Source of the DNA: Amblyornis subalaris
Taxonomy: Eukaryota; Chordata; Aves; Passeriformes; Ptilonorhynchidae
Length of the DNA stretch: 64,000 nucleotides
Reading direction: 5' to 3'
NCBI GenBank assembly: GCA_018881555.1
Contig: JACAXG010000025.1
Location: 6,517,899 to 6,581,898, forward strand
Part shown: positions 48,982 through 62,560 of the stretch, one piece after another
How the letters are laid out: each line of letters starts with the position of its first letter
How positions within the stretch are numbered: position 1 is the first letter of the stretch
Position numbers and translations under genes: made by a program
The notes under the pieces: model-generated
The model's input: only the letters and a program-made list of their open reading frames with translations
Database searches by the model: none
Told to the model about the DNA's origin: nothing

Positions 48982-51514
48982 AATCATGGGTTTTTGGCTG
49001 GATCAGTTCCCTGAACTGATTGACACTGTGATTGCATTAATGTGAGCACAGGAGAATGGGAGGGAGGATGGGGGCAGGCAGGACAATGGGATCACAGCAT
49101 CCCAGGCTCAGTTCGGTGTAGGCTGTCTGCTTGGTTGCTGGAACAGGCTGCATTTGTGATGGCTGGTGAGGGCATAAATGTGAAGATAATTTGTGCAGGA
49201 GAGTACAGCAAAGAAATACATTGATTAGCCTCCCAAGCCAGTGGAGGTGATCNTTTACGTCAGGTTCTACGCAGCCTAAGTAATACTGTCTCTTAGGGTT
49301 TTTTTTTAATTTAGTTTTTTAATCGGTTGGTTTCACAGTGGTTTCACTCTACGTCATCCATGCTTAGTCTTGCTTCTGCAGTATGATCCTGCTTATCAGT
49401 AACTGGGATTGTTCTGCAGCTGGAGCTGAATCTCTCACTGAGCAGCTCCAGGAGGAGAGCTGCTCCCCAGGGGCTGGCCTGAACAGATGTGCACCAAGAG
49501 TTTTGCAGCCTGCGAATGTCAGGCTGATGTTTTTTCCTTTCCTGACTGGATGTTTCTGTGTCCTCATAACTGTAGGTACAGCTGCCTTTTCTTCAATTGC
49601 CTGCAGCATCAGGACAAAAATTACTTTGGTTTTCAGTGCTTCCGGCTGGGTTGCTTTTCTCCCTACTGTTTGCACGAGCATCCTGGGACACAGACTGACT
49701 GTCCTGGCCTCGCCTGTCTACGAGCTGCTCTCTGCATGCTCCTAGCTGTGCTTTAGTCCTGTCTCCCAATGGGCTTGCCAAGTAAACTGGAATCATGTGT
49801 CTTACAAATGGTCTTGTCTTTAATTAGAAAATCTTTAATGTCTGCAAAGTCACATGTGGGTGCCAGAGTTTGCAGCTCTGTAATGTAAGTTCTGTTGCCT
49901 TGCTGGTTTTAGGTATAAAGTTTTTAAAAATAATCTCTTGAGCCTCAGGATAACAGTATCCATTGAACCCTGCTAGCCCATTTCCATGAGTTAATTCTGG
50001 CAAAAAACCCATGCACTCTAATTCATATTTTTCCCCTGGTGAAACACTAAAAAAGGTTTTCAAGTCATTTTCTCATCTTTATCCCAAATGGCCAGCAGAC
50101 TGTTTATTTTCACTGTCGCTGTACAAGTGCTAATGTGTTTTTTTGTTTTGTTTTGTGTTTTTCTGGTTTTGTCCTGTAGTTAGGTGTCCTGAGCCTGTTT
50201 GCTCTGTGTCAAGCATTAGCTTGTTTTCTATTAATGACATGCTCTTCCTGGCTGTAGCTTTTTCTGTCTGGCTGCTGCCACCAGGTTTTTGAATATCATG
50301 TGCTGGCTGGCACTGAGAGAGCAGTATGTGACCCCAAACTGCAACCTCTTTCTGATGAGAGGGTTCTGTGGGAATGCTGTGGCTGGAGTCAGTGCAGAAA
50401 CCATGTAGGCTTCTTGGTATACCCTCCAAATCTCTCTTGTCCATGTCCATCCTGTGTTATGGGAACCTACCTTGCGTCAGGCTTCAAAGGAGCCATGTCA
50501 AAGGGCAGGACCTTGTGTGAGTTCTTTACAAATAAAGCCCTTGAACTTTTTCCCAGTTTTGTAGGATCTAGAAAAGCATAACTATGACTTAGCTCATGNG
50601 GTCATGGAGAAGAGGCATAGCCCAAGCCTGGGTGGACCACAGGTCTCCTGTTTCCTTTTTCATTCCTATAAATTGGTTCTATATATTACAGCATCAGGAA
50701 AGGATGCTGCTTCTTTCCAGAGACTAATATTCCCAACTCTGGGAAGCATTTTGTGGACAAAGCTTGTTGAATTGTGCAGAGAAAACTATTAATGAAATAA
50801 AACCTCTTCATGAGAAGCAACACTTAGTGCTTTGTCTGCGAAGGACTTGGTCTTTTATGAAAGACTTTGTGTTCCCGGATTTATTTATTTATTTTTCCTT
50901 TGAATGAGCAAGATTGTTCAAAAAGGGTGGTGGGGAATGTCACTGGGGAAAAGCCCCCTCCTCTACTCACTCATCGATTCTTATAACATTAAAAAAATTA
51001 ATTTAAATTGCCACTTTCCTCAAAATGAAGTGTAAAGCTTTCATAGTTCTGTTGTTTAATTTCCCAACTGGATATGAAATTAAGGAAATCGTAATTGTTT
51101 GACCTCTCGCATCAGGGAGTCTAGGTATTTTTTCGTCTGTTTCACAGGAGTACATCTATATGAGAATAATGGCTTCCCTNGAGGCTCCATTTCTTGTAAA
51201 ATACAATCTAATGAATTAAAATATATCTCCTCTTTTTGGTGCTTTTTCATGCTGTGACCTGCCTTGGTTTTGAGTTCGGGGTGGCTCCTGTTGAATTGTC
51301 TGAAGGCTCTCGGCATACTTCCTCCTACTGAATTGTTCTTCCTGAAGTTTGCCCATTGATTACATCCTCTGGCTTGGGTTGGTTGTCTTTCTTACATGGT
51401 TCACTAATTTTTCCTCACTAAGCATTGCTAATGTGCCTTCCACAAACTTGCAGCTTTTTGAGCTTTGATCCAGGAGCCTTTCCAAAGCCAGCAAAAACAA
51501 CTAAAGAAGCAGGA

Positions 51515-51540
51515 CCTTTTTTCCCCCCCCTCCTTTCTTT
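51515..51540. repeat. Pyrimidine tract
   Basis: T run, C8 and then CT-rich sequence with no AG acceptor following closely. Simple low-complexity DNA. Confidence 0.75.
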
Positions 51541-52504
51541 GTGTCCTTTGTGACTGAAGAGGCTTGCAGATATTTAATACCATTTAAAGCCAGACCAAAA
51601 AACCCCTCTCATTTGGTGATTTCTCCAAAACACCAGTTGATTATTGTTGGCAAGGATATCACACTGGAAAGCACTAGCTGTTCTGTGTGGTTTTGAGGCC
51701 AGAATACTGCTGGGATTGTCCGTGGTGGCTGGGTGGAGCTCACTGGGTACCTGCCTGAGAGCCATGGCGTCCCTGTGCNGCAGATGGAGATGTCTTGGGG
51801 AGTAGGGAATAGGTTGACACCAAAGAACAAAGCTCTTCTCCCCCAAAAGGTGAAAAAAAAGTATACTGAATATCACTGAGCAAGCAACAAATATTGGTCT
51901 TGAGATCTCTGTGCTCTGTGTCTGATCAGATAGATGCAAGATTTTTCAGGGGATCTAATTTACTGTCTTTCAGAGAATAGCTGGACGTGTCAGAGTGTGG
52001 GTAAGGGTGCATTCATTTTGAGGGCAGAATAAGCATATTTTGCTCATGAGGAGAAAAGGTGAGCAAACATCAACTTGGCTGATATATTTAGCTCTCAGTG
52101 ATTGTAAGGATGAGATCAACTGGATCCANGATCCCTTGCTTAGCTCTTATTTCCCAAACAGGCCACACAAGTGGCACACCATAGCAGCTGGTAAAACAGC
52201 TCCACTTGCGCAATGGAAGATGTTGGCANGAAAGGAGTGGCAGGAAGGTTTTGCCAGGATTTCATGGCAGAGAGGTGACTTTGTCAATACCACAGAAGAG
52301 TTGGTTCTGACCTGATCAGAAGTCAGGACCTGCTCTGTCTTATTTCAGGTATTAGAAGCTCTGGTTTATGTAGTATGTGTATCTGAGCTTTTAATATGTG
52401 AAAATCCTTGCATTTGTTTCCCTTTCTCCAGTTCCCACTGCTTTAAAAGGAGAGGAATTAAGAATCTTTGCCCCCCAAAGAATAAAGGGGCAGAAAGCAG
52501 AGGG

Positions 52505-52715
52505 CAGGCCGTGGTTCGGGGCAAACCCCTCCATGCCGGCCTAGCAGAGGAGTCTCCCGGGAGCGGGCTGCTGGCCGGGGNGCCCTGTGTGCTGCCAGAC
52601 CACGCCGGTGTGCGAGGCGGGAGCAGAGCCGTGCCCGTGGGCCGCAGGCAGCTGCGAGGCTGCGGCAGGGGCCAGCTCGCTGCCAGCACGGCTCTGGCAC
52701 CGCAGAGAATCGAGC
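52505..52715. promoter_or_regulatory. Orphan small CpG island
   Basis: About 19 CpG dinucleotides in roughly 210 bases, with high GC, isolated in AT-rich DNA about 29 kb from the main island. It is open in more than one frame on both strands, as GC-rich DNA tends to be, and no clear splice site bounds it. It could be an alternative promoter, an enhancer-type orphan island or a GC-rich exon. One N at 52581 may hide detail. Confidence 0.4.
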
Positions 52716-54208
52716 CCTTTGTATCTAACCATCCAGACCTAATACACTGACATGGTCGTCATCAGATACAGTTGACACATGTTTAAAGGGTGTATCTCGC
52801 TGCTTTGAACAAGTGGGAAAGTGTTCTTGGACTGCTTTGCTCTCCGCATTTCTACGGAGTTTCCCACTGTCCATTTTCCATAGTTACTTACAGCAATTAA
52901 CTGGAATCCAGGGCTGCAGCGGCTGCACGCATAGTCTCTGAAACCACACCTGTGGCTTTTTTGTGTCACATATAATTCATGACTGAGTGACGCTTCCTGC
53001 CTTGTCATCTTTAGTCCTGGATGAATGAATGGTGGAGCTAAATCAGCTTAGCGCCGAACTAAAGCGGTGGTTCGTGTTTAGCCGTGGCTCTAGCACAAGT
53101 CGTGCAGAAACTTATTTGTGTTGGTATGGCAGGGTGTTCACTGGAGGCTCCAGCTCTTTTGATATCGGATCCACTCACAGCTTGCATGTCCTGCCTCAGC
53201 TTTATTTTCCCTTCCAGAGGCATAGATACTGCATGAATCACTGTGTCTTTGCAGAGGCTCCAATGGGCGAAGGTATTTGTGCTGAAACCTCACCAGGCTG
53301 TAATTAATCTGTAGACGAAAGGAAATGGTTTTGTGACAGCTAAATGAAGACCAAATAATGCAGTGTGATGAAAGGTATGCTCAGCAGTCGGATTCAGATC
53401 TGAAGTTATATGCATTTAGCTTTATGGTGAGCTGAAAACTGTTTGAAAAAAGAATCGCCTCAAGTCCCAGTTAGCAGCAGACAAAAGCAGAGGAAAACCT
53501 GCATGTAATGATATATTAATATGCAGAAAACGGAACAGATTAAAAAAAAAAAATTACACCCTGTTACTCAGTGTATTTGAAAACATTTGGGAAACTTACA
53601 CATAAACTATATGTGAGTGCTGTACACAGACAGGCATGTGCTTTCTCCATTAGATCTGGGAGATCAGCATGTGTTCCCGTGAACAGGCTGTCTTTTCTTT
53701 GGGCTTTAGTTATGCTGAGATTAGAAAACATCTGATAACCTTTACAAAAGTATTGCAGACTTTTGTAAATTAGGCTGAGGGGGTTGGTTTTTTTTTTTTT
53801 CTCCCTCCCTCCTACGTCCCCCCCCCGATTTGGAATGTTTTGCAGAACGAAAGAAGGTGCTGATCATCTTGTTTGAAAGTTAAATATTTCTCCAATGAAA
53901 AGTTCGGGAGTTATTTTTTTGTTTGTTTTCAAAGAAGGAAGTAATATTTTAAATTCACGTTTCGGCTTGTTCATCATCAGTTACACCTTTGATGAAGGTT
54001 CTCTCACTTTACTTCATCTGTAGCTGGGATTGGTTTTGGCAAAAAGACACAATGTTAAATGTGGTGGCTTCCCTGTGGGTCGGTGACTGTGACCTGTGGA
54101 AGAGACACTCAGACTGGTTCATGCTGAACATTACAAGCAGCAGCAGTGAGTTCTTAGCTAGCTGGATGATCTTCCAAAGCATTTAGATTTCTCTACTCCA
54201 CTTAGGTA
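52716..54208. other. Probable intronic stretch, nothing recognised
   Basis: No gene or repeat family except a T- then C-rich pyrimidine tract at 53788-53826 (separate entry). Confidence 0.45.
53788..53826. repeat. T13 / CT / C9 pyrimidine tract
   Basis: A run of T, then CTCCCTCCCTCC, then a run of C with one AC-G interruption. Homopyrimidine low-complexity sequence with possible triplex potential. Confidence 0.8.
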
Positions 54209-54512
54209 GAATCACAGAATCCCAGAAATTTCAGGTGACACAGAGCTGAAGGGGAGGCTCTAGTCCAGCTTACAGCCCCAGTGGAGCCAGCTATCAGCAC
54301 CAGCATAAATTGTTTGTGGCTTGTCTAGTGGAGTCTTGCAAACCTCTAAGGACAGAGGTTCCTCAGCCTCTTAGGGATGACCTGGTCCAACACTGCATGG
54401 CCTTCCTAGAGAAAAGTTTTCTGAATACTCAGCCTGAACTTCCCTAAGGAGTGTTACGCCATTTGCCACTACCAGGAAGGATTTGGCTTCCTCAATAACT
54501 GCAGACCCTCAT
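54209..54512 (-). mobile_element. Old CR1 LINE fragment, 3' end, minus
   Basis: It starts with GAATCACAGAATCCCAGAAA, the reverse complement of a CR1 3' tail, and continues with CR1-like phrases (CCTCTTAGGGATGACCTGGT, CTCAGCCTGAACTTCCCTAA). It is clearly more diverged than the copy at 9190 and probably belongs to an older subfamily. Non-coding remnant. Confidence 0.75.
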
Positions 54513-57500
54513 ATTAGATCATGCTTATTTTCACTTTCATCCTAAGACTTTGATAGTGAAATTGCAGTTAGAGTGTCTGTATTTAAGCTAAAACCAGATT
54601 AGGGTTCCAAATTTTAATGGAATCTTAATTTCACTATGGCTGTATCATAGCTATATCTTAGTAGCATTATAAGACTGTGAAGGTATTGTTATTATGGCTA
54701 TGATTGCTATCATCACTATACTCAATAGGAACATACCATTTCAGGTTGCTATCTCTATTTTTGATAGCAGAAAGAAGTGATTTTTATGACTGGGCAGAGT
54801 TGCATACTGGTAGGAGTTTGATACTGTTATGACTTCACTATCATCAACAAAATGATCAAGTACTGTAAATTTACGTAATAATTATGTCAGAAACAATATA
54901 ACTTGGTTTTCAGGTTGACTGAGAATGTACCCTGGGAATTTGAAGGAAATATATTTTTCTCATTTGGAAGCCGAATAAGTCCAAATAGAAGTATTTCAGG
55001 AATATATATGTAGTTCAGTCATGTTATACTCAGCAAGTATTTTATAAATAGCTCAAGTTTTAAGGCCAGAACATCTCATTTTTGGTTCCCATTTTGTTTG
55101 CTTGTCATAAAGGAACTCTGGACTCTGCACTTTTTTTTTTTTTTGCTTCAATATGATTTGCATCCTACACACCTACAGCAATACTCACTTTTCTCTGAGA
55201 TGGGAATTACTCATTTAGGTAACGGGTTGTGGATAACTTGAATCTTGAGAAATGAATGTTGAGGGAAAAGTTGTTTTCAATACTTTGGTTAGGACATGGG
55301 ACAGTATTTTCCAAAGAGTGTAGAGAATCGGCTGCTGGAATTTTAGGGACACTCTGGAATACCTTGTATGTGCAGAGATGGGTCAGGTATTTTAACTCCT
55401 TCTGGCTGTATAATTTCTTTAAAACATCTTGTCATGGACATCTAAAATCCTCCACAAGTGAGTGAAGGCGGTACCTGGGTCACACTTTGTTAGAGAAGAT
55501 AATCCAAAGCCATACAGGACACTGGCTGCTCTTCCAAGTCACCTGAAGGGGACTGTTCCTCTTCAAACCAAGTCATCGTACCTCTAGTGACTTAGAGCTT
55601 CTGAAGGGCTTTGTCTTCAAGATCTTTCTGGTCCTCCCTTAAAGAAGGCCCCTCTCAGTCCTGCTCAGGGTTTTAGGGGTTCTCCAGGATGACTTCACGG
55701 AGGCAGTGAAAGCAAAGGGTACAGTGGTGTGGAGAATTATGCCAACAGCTGGTTTTGCTCCTGTTGGTGCTGGTGTCCAATACCAGTCACCTGCTTTGGA
55801 AACAAACAGCACCTACTGGAGCTGGGCATCCTGGCTGTGCAGCAGCATGGCTCTGTGGGTTTGCTTTCTTACCTTCATGCCTCTCTCCTCCCCTTCCCCC
55901 ACAGTTTCTACTGTGCTTTCTCTTGTAGACGGCAATATAGAATCAGACTGCTTTTCATTTCCATCACTTTTCCCTGCTGTGACTGAATCTGTTGCAATTA
56001 AATTTTAATTGAGATGCACACTGCTTAAATAGACACAAGACAGCTACAGCTATCGCTAATTAATTTTCTTCCAAAATGACAACATTTAATAATTATATTC
56101 CTTGTCACTTACATTATTTATACAAGTTTAACTCTGGGAATTTTTTTAAAGACACGTCAGCTGTGAAAGTGCTTTATGGTGTTAATCTCCTGTAAGGCAA
56201 TTGTGATTAACTTCAGAAATGGAAGTATGTTTATGGTGCATTTACTAAAATAGCATGTAGCTCTGCAAGTTTCAGGAAAGATTGAGGTATTTCTACAATA
56301 AGGTGATAGTGTTTCTGGTTGCAGTATTCAAATATAGAGATGCCCTAATGGTAATAATTTGTGCTCCTGTATTATCTTCGATCTGACGATCTCTAAGTAC
56401 TTTCTGCCTACAAATGAACAAGCTCACACCTTCTGCAAAGATCCCTCCCCAGTTTCTCACTTCATACAACATAGCACAAAGAGATCATCTGCTGCCCCAG
56501 CTTGCAAAAGTCCTTGCCCTCTGCTACCTTGCTCTAATACTGGGCAAAGAAAATGACCTTTTTGTATTTTAGTCTGAAGAATCCATCACTGGTTGCTGTC
56601 AGACAGGGTGTTGGATGAGTGGGACCATTTGTCTGTTGCGGCGTGACAGTCCTTAGGCGGTGCTGTGACAATTTGGGGATTCTGTCTGAGCTTGAATACA
56701 TCATTGCTGCATCATGGCATGACTCTGGTGTTTGCAGAGAGGTGCATCATCAACCTCCAAACTTCAAATGCTCACAAAACAGGTAGAAATTTCTTGGGAC
56801 AGCTGTGAGGAGAATTTTTGCAGCCTCTCCTGTGGGAATGTACACTCGTGCTGGTCCCTCTGCAGAACAAAGAAGCTGGCTATTGAAGGTGAGATGCATC
56901 AGCCCTGGGGTTTTACTGGCAGATCAGGAAACTTTGGGAATGATTGAAGAATCTGAGAGACTTTTTTTTTTTCAGTGAGGGTCCTGTCTAGGGTGAAAGT
57001 TTAAGCTGGAAGCTACAGCCGAGGGATTTTGTGGGTCAGAGAAATAAATGTGGGAGGGTGGGACAGGTAACACTTGGTTCTCTCAGAGGACTCAAGACCA
57101 GTAAAAGTCAAAACTAGCTGTGAAAAGTGACTGCAAGGACCTGCGTGTGCATATTTTCTCTGCTAGCACAGAGTAACTCTTTGAAAATCTTCACACCTTT
57201 CTGGTTGTTACTAGCGAAGTAAAGCTGCTCTGGGAACAGAGCTCTGGGAAAGTGTGTGTTTGCATTTATTAAGGATGTTGAGGATTAGTACTCATACTGC
57301 AGAGCAGAATGAGTTGGATGATGCAACCTCATTCCAGGAAGGCTCAACAGAGAAATTTTCCAAAGATGGCACGAAAAGCAATTGTACTGTGTTCTGTTGT
57401 GATCAGGGGTGGTTAAGGTGATGTGGATCTAGAGGGCTGATCAACTGGACATTTCGATTGGCTCAGCTAAAGGAAATTTGATTAAATATGTTAAATGTGT

Positions 57501-60500
57501 GTGTAGTGAAACTCTCTTGTTCAACATTTGGGACTGTCATAATTATTACATAAATTTCAGCATCTTCTTGAAGTTAGTAATTTCAATTTCTTTTATGGTC
57601 AATATATAGCAAAAGAAATACATCCAAACCCATTTACCTCTGTATTAAGATGGATATGAATGAAAAGCTGTCTGGTCATCTGCCTATCCTCATGTACGGT
57701 CACAGCAAAAAAATTGCATTACAAAAACTTTTCATTGTCTCTTCACTTTATTTTCCCCTTAGCTTTGATGGTAGCAAAAGAGACTGGGCAATACTTAGTG
57801 CTGATTTGTTGTCTGTTGGATTTCTTGTGCAGTGCTGCACAGTGGCAGGGTTAGGTAAACCAGGAAACTGCATCTTGGATTTTTTAGAAGCAATGAAAAC
57901 TTTTTGCGCCTTTATTTTCTCGCATCTCTCAGTAGGTTAGAGTTTACTACTCTCTTCTTAAGTGGGTACTCCAGTTAATTATATACAGATTTTTGTGCTT
58001 TTTGGTAATACAGTCACGATTCTTGGCAAAGACATAGTGGTAGCACAGTGGGGTGGGACAACAGTGTGTTTCTCCTCAGTGAGCCTGTCCTGGGAGCTGA
58101 GGCCTGCTCCATTGCACCTGAGGGGACAGGAGTCATTTATTCCTCTAACAAATAGATCTCTTCCTATGTGTGTTTTCCCTGCAGTTATTTACACACGATG
58201 TTGTTTGCTTTGAGGTCTCACATGCTCTGCAATTTGCATGTGGTGCTGGCGGTTTGTTCCTTTGAGTGCCGATTCTCACGGTCTGAAATACAACCTTTAG
58301 CCGCCAGTGCCCTTGGGTGGCTGTGGGGGCTGGAACCCAAAAGGCCACAGGTTTGGTAAAAGCTGTAAGGGTTTTCCCCATGACGCACAGGATGAGCGGT
58401 TGTGTCCAGGTCCCAGCCAAAGGGCAGGGCAGCAGCCACGTGGCCGTGGGGCTGTGTTGTATCATCGCGCTGATCAGCAAAAGGGAAGCCCTAAACATAA
58501 AGGAATGTTCACAGCTACCGGTCCCCTGCTCTAAAAGTCTCAGCGGGCTGCAGTGATGAAAAGCCAACCCAGCACATGCTTCAGGTCTATTTCTGTGGAG
58601 GCATCTGCCTGGATATATTCTCTAAATAAAGACCAATCCTGGGTNACGAGAGTGCTAAGGGAAGACATCTACTCTTTTCTCAGGATGCCACTAACGACTG
58701 GGGGATGTCCAACAATTTTTGTTTTCAAAAGATACATTTTTCTCTGTTTTTTTTTTTTAAATTAGCATTTTACAAGATAGCAATAAACCTATGAAATTCT
58801 TGAGTTTGCAGTGAAGATACTGGCTCCAAAACAGAAAGTGTGTTGAGCTGTCTCACAATACATGAAAGGCTGGGAAAAGCCCAAGAGGAGAAAATGGTGT
58901 CAAATGTTGGGTGGCTATGGACATGGTTTAGAGACAAGAAATTGTGTGGTCATGTATAGCTGGTGACAAGTCCCCCATCTTTGTGCCTGCAGTTCTGTGA
59001 AAGTTTGGGCTCTGAAGGATGACTGTAGAGATGGGAAAGAATATATGTTTAATTTCTTCAGTAGAGAAAAAGCTAACAGGCTTTTCAGTCAAGTGCTAGG
59101 TTATGACAGCGATTAAAATGAATACTTGAAGAGGTGTTTCAGTAGTTCTAGTGTATAATTTTGAATGTCAAGATGCCCTGACACTGTGTGTTATGGAGAG
59201 AGCAAAGGGATATAAGAAGTGTAATCTTTCTTTTGGTGAGGGACAAGTGAGTTACAATAAATGAGTTATGCAAGTGATTATTCCCTTACAGGAGGAAAAA
59301 TACAGTTAACTATGGAACCCTAGTACTTCCAAAACAGAACAGATATGTTAGCTGGTTCCTGATTTTCCTAGGGGATCTGATTCTCATCTTAGACACCTAN
59401 AATAAAACAGAAGGCAGCCCAAGTCAGTGATTTCACTGGTGAAAACTAGTTATGAATGAGACTGGGAGCAGGCAGATATTTCTAGTCTGTATGTCCAAAC
59501 CCACTCGAAGAACACATATTTAGGCCCTGATGGAAGCAAGTGCATATGCATTTGCTGAAGTCTTCCTGAAGCCAATGAGATTGAAAGCATAATGTGGTAG
59601 GCTTTGATAGGCTTTGAAAGAGGAGACAATGGTTGAGGCAAAACAAAAGAGCATGCCATCAAAGGATGTAAAGCAAAGTGACAGGAAAAAAGTGACAAGC
59701 TAGGAAAATGTTCTTTGTTCCCACATTCTGAATGGCTGTGAAATCAGCTTTGTACTCATTAGAGCCAATGTAAAGGAACTTGCTGTAAATGAAAATGAAT
59801 GGCTTAGAGGCTGGTGTTTTGAGTTCAGATGTGTAGGTGAGTGGCAGGAAGCTCAAGGAAGTGCCAAGCTCCAAGACATTGTGCAGAAGGAAGAAGCAGG
59901 AGTCAGAGGTGGCCTGGAGGCAAAATCTTAGAGTGAGGTTGGAGGAATCTGAGGACCACCCCAGGTTTCAAAATTGGATAACAAACAAGATGCTATCCAC
60001 CTCTACAGCATTTGGCATCCTTTGCTACCTTCTAACGGCCAGACTGCTATGAGAGATATTTGAGAGACAGACTGAAGTTTCTGTGTGGTTGGAGGGAAAT
60101 AGGTCCAAACTAGGTCAATCTGAGNGTAAAATGTAGGTAAGATTTAGTGGAGAGAAAGCCTGGAGGCAACTGGGTACAGAAGATTGAATACAGCGTAGCT
60201 GTGAACAAGGAGGAAGATGGAATGAGTTACAGACACAGGTGGGATTTTGGTTTTAAAGAGGCAGACCAAAACAGATCAGGGAAAAGAGCAGAAAAAAGAG
60301 AGAAGGGGCAAGGAGAGCAAGAAAAGCGGCTGTCAACATGCTTTAGAAAATGGTTGTGGAGGAGTGAGGTGATTAAAGAGTAGATGAAACTTTAGGAGCA
60401 GGGAGGGAGTTGGAGATGGGAGGTAGAAGAGTTATCTTGTTTTGACTGTTTTTTTTAGGAAGAACTCAGCAAGCTTGCATGCAGAAAAAAAGTACGGCTA

Positions 60501-61679
60501 TGGAATATAATTATCATGTGTATTAATATATGACAAAGTCATAACTGGAAGGTAAATAATAACTATAACTAAACTACATATATATGTGCATGTGTGCATA
60601 CAGACATGCTCTTATACAAGAGTTCTGTCCTGAAGAATTTATATGAATCCTTTGAGTTTTGTTTTAAATTGGAAAGTATCATGAAACAAAAGCAAATAAG
60701 GAGGAAGTATTTACAGGATCTTCTCAGCCTAGCCTTAATTATTTAAGTCTTATAGTTAAAATAATCTTTTGTGTGTGTCCTGTCTAGTGGCCACATCTGT
60801 CACTGTGCCCTGAAGTCTGGTATAGCCTCTGGAAAGCTGTGGGGACCCAACAGGAGCAAATGCAGTTTCCAGTGCTCAGCCCCTGGCCTGGTTACCACCA
60901 AACACGGCTCTTCTGCTTCACTTGCTTCAGCTGCACAGTCGCNTACACACAACGTGGTTCCTGAACCTTTCCTCTGAGCCATAGCAACCTGCTGACATTT
61001 GCTAAAAGTTCACTGCTGGCCTGTGTTTTGTTCCAGTTAGTTTTGTGGACATGAGATGTTCTGGCATGTCAGCCCAGCTTGCTTTGTGTGTGAAGCAGGC
61101 AGTGCAGGGCTGTGGAGGACCAGACCTCCTTGTATTTCTAGTCTTCTCTAGGCTGTGGAGACACCATTACTGGCATTGGGAAGGGACGTTTTCCCCATAG
61201 CTTTTATAACAAGAGAATGAAATAAATTAAAGTGTTGTTTCTTTCCTTTTTATGATAACTGGCAGCTGCTTACCAGATCAAGAAACCAAGTCAGTTCTTA
61301 CAGGCTACAAAGTGAAGATTGCATGATATTCTGTTGGTGAATGGTTTTATAATCTGTCTCAGTCATCAAAATACTTGCAGCACGGTAGACATAACTGCAT
61401 AGTGAAGGAATGTATACTCTGCAACATTGCCATTGGCAGGACATCAACACCTGAGAGTTCATCAGTGTCTTCCTAAGTCCTTATCACATAAGAAAAAAAG
61501 TGAGAAGTGGGAAGGTGGAAGTTANTTCGCTTGTCAGCAGAGACAGGCATGCTAAATTTAATCATTATAAATGCAGATGTTTTAATCTGTGAAGGTATGG
61601 CAAATCAACCGTTAATAATACACTGATATGTAGGTGCACAGAGGATCAAGATGCTGATCTAATCTAACTTTAACACAGT
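54513..61679. other. Probable intronic or intergenic stretch, no confident exon
   Basis: AT-rich from 54.5 to 56.4 kb. The only exon-like item is 56738-56888 (separate entry). A purine-rich tract lies near 60270-60330, and alternating TA/TG sequence near 60577-60600. The 140-codon minus frame at 58145-58567 has no recognisable domain. Confidence 0.4.
56738..56888 (+). CDS. Weak candidate exon, Cys-rich frame, plus strand
   Basis: The acceptor TCTGGTGTTTGCAG (ending at 56737) and donor TTGAAG|GTGAGA (GT at 56889-56890) bound 151 bases. One frame is open throughout and encodes a Cys-rich peptide (SCEENFCSLSCGNVHSCWSL). The acceptor's pyrimidine tract is poor, and alternative AGs lie inside. 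It is on the same strand as the proposed gene, 33 kb from the island. No family recognised. Confidence 0.18.
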
Positions 61680-62560
61680 CAGAGGACTTTTCTGTACTTA
61701 AACCCATCCATGTCTTGTGATGAGTCTTAGACTACAACAGATCTTCGGGAAAAATACCTGAACAAAACATCAGCTCTGCCATGCTAGAGAGTCTGGCACC
61801 AGCCTGAATCTAGTACTCTTCTCTGTTGAAACTGGGAGCCTTATTTCTAATCTGAATTTTCTCTAGTTTAATTTCTGTCTCTTAGCCTTTGCGAGTGGTA
61901 TTAGCTAGCTGTGATTGGTTTAGCCCTACATCCTTTTCATGTCCCTTACCTCTGGGTCAAAAAGCATCAGTTATAAAATTTTTGCTGATTGTTCACGTAT
62001 TAATATTGCTGATCAAGTAATCCTGCAAATGCCTCTTCTTTTGAGCTCTGTTTCGTTTTTCTTTTGTATGGCACAGGAGCCTTTGCAGTTTTCATCTCTC
62101 TGCTTGGACTGTGGGCACCAGAACTGGACATACTGTTCCATTAATCAAATCAGAGTTAGGCAGAGAGGCATTCTAGCCTCCCAAATTCTGTGCAGACAAA
62201 CACATACTGCTTTAATCGTTTTGATACTGGCAAACTCCATAGAGCTTCTCAGCAACTGTTTGCCCACCATGAACTTCAAGTCATCTCCAGTCAGTGTTTC
62301 TCACACAGTGTTCATTTTAATCAATTATTTTCCAGATGTGTGGGCTTGTATGTGGTTGCTTTAGAACCTATAATCTTTATCTAGACTGTCTAGGGATGGA
62401 GAGTATGTCACTGGTACAAAGCAATCATCTTTATTTACCATGTCAACAGCCATTTGTCACTGACAGACTTCATGACTCTGTTTCCAGTCCCTGATGCACA
62501 AGATGATTGTAACTCTCCAATCATATGAATGTTTCCACCAGATTCAGTAATACCAGTCAG
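61680..62560 (-). mobile_element. Possible ancient CR1/L3-type LINE remnant, minus
   Basis: The order of faint phrases resembles a very old CR1/L3 3' region in reverse complement. Near 62118-62147 ACCAGAACTGGACATACTGTTCCATTAATC recalls the family's typical CAGAACTGGACACARTACTCC segment, followed by an ordered pyrimidine-rich remainder. Similarity is weak and the ends are guesses. Confidence 0.3.

Larger units (their letters stand above)
47531..52504. other. Probable intronic stretch, no confident exon
   Basis: It holds a short AG run (47754-47766), an acceptor-like tract ending at 48981 (separate entry) and pyrimidine tracts. At 51974-52058 a good acceptor (TTTACTGTCTTTCAG) and donor (AAAAG|GTGAGC) bound 85 bases with stops in all frames, so it would be at most a non-coding exon. 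Confidence 0.4.

Noticed and set aside
58145..58567. 140-codon minus frame
   Set aside because: No domain and overlapping plus frames are similarly open; no splice or promoter evidence.
61939..62364. 141-codon plus frame with hydrophobic stretches
   Set aside because: It lies on the opposite strand of a probable ancient CR1/L3 remnant; hydrophobicity comes from T-rich sequence.
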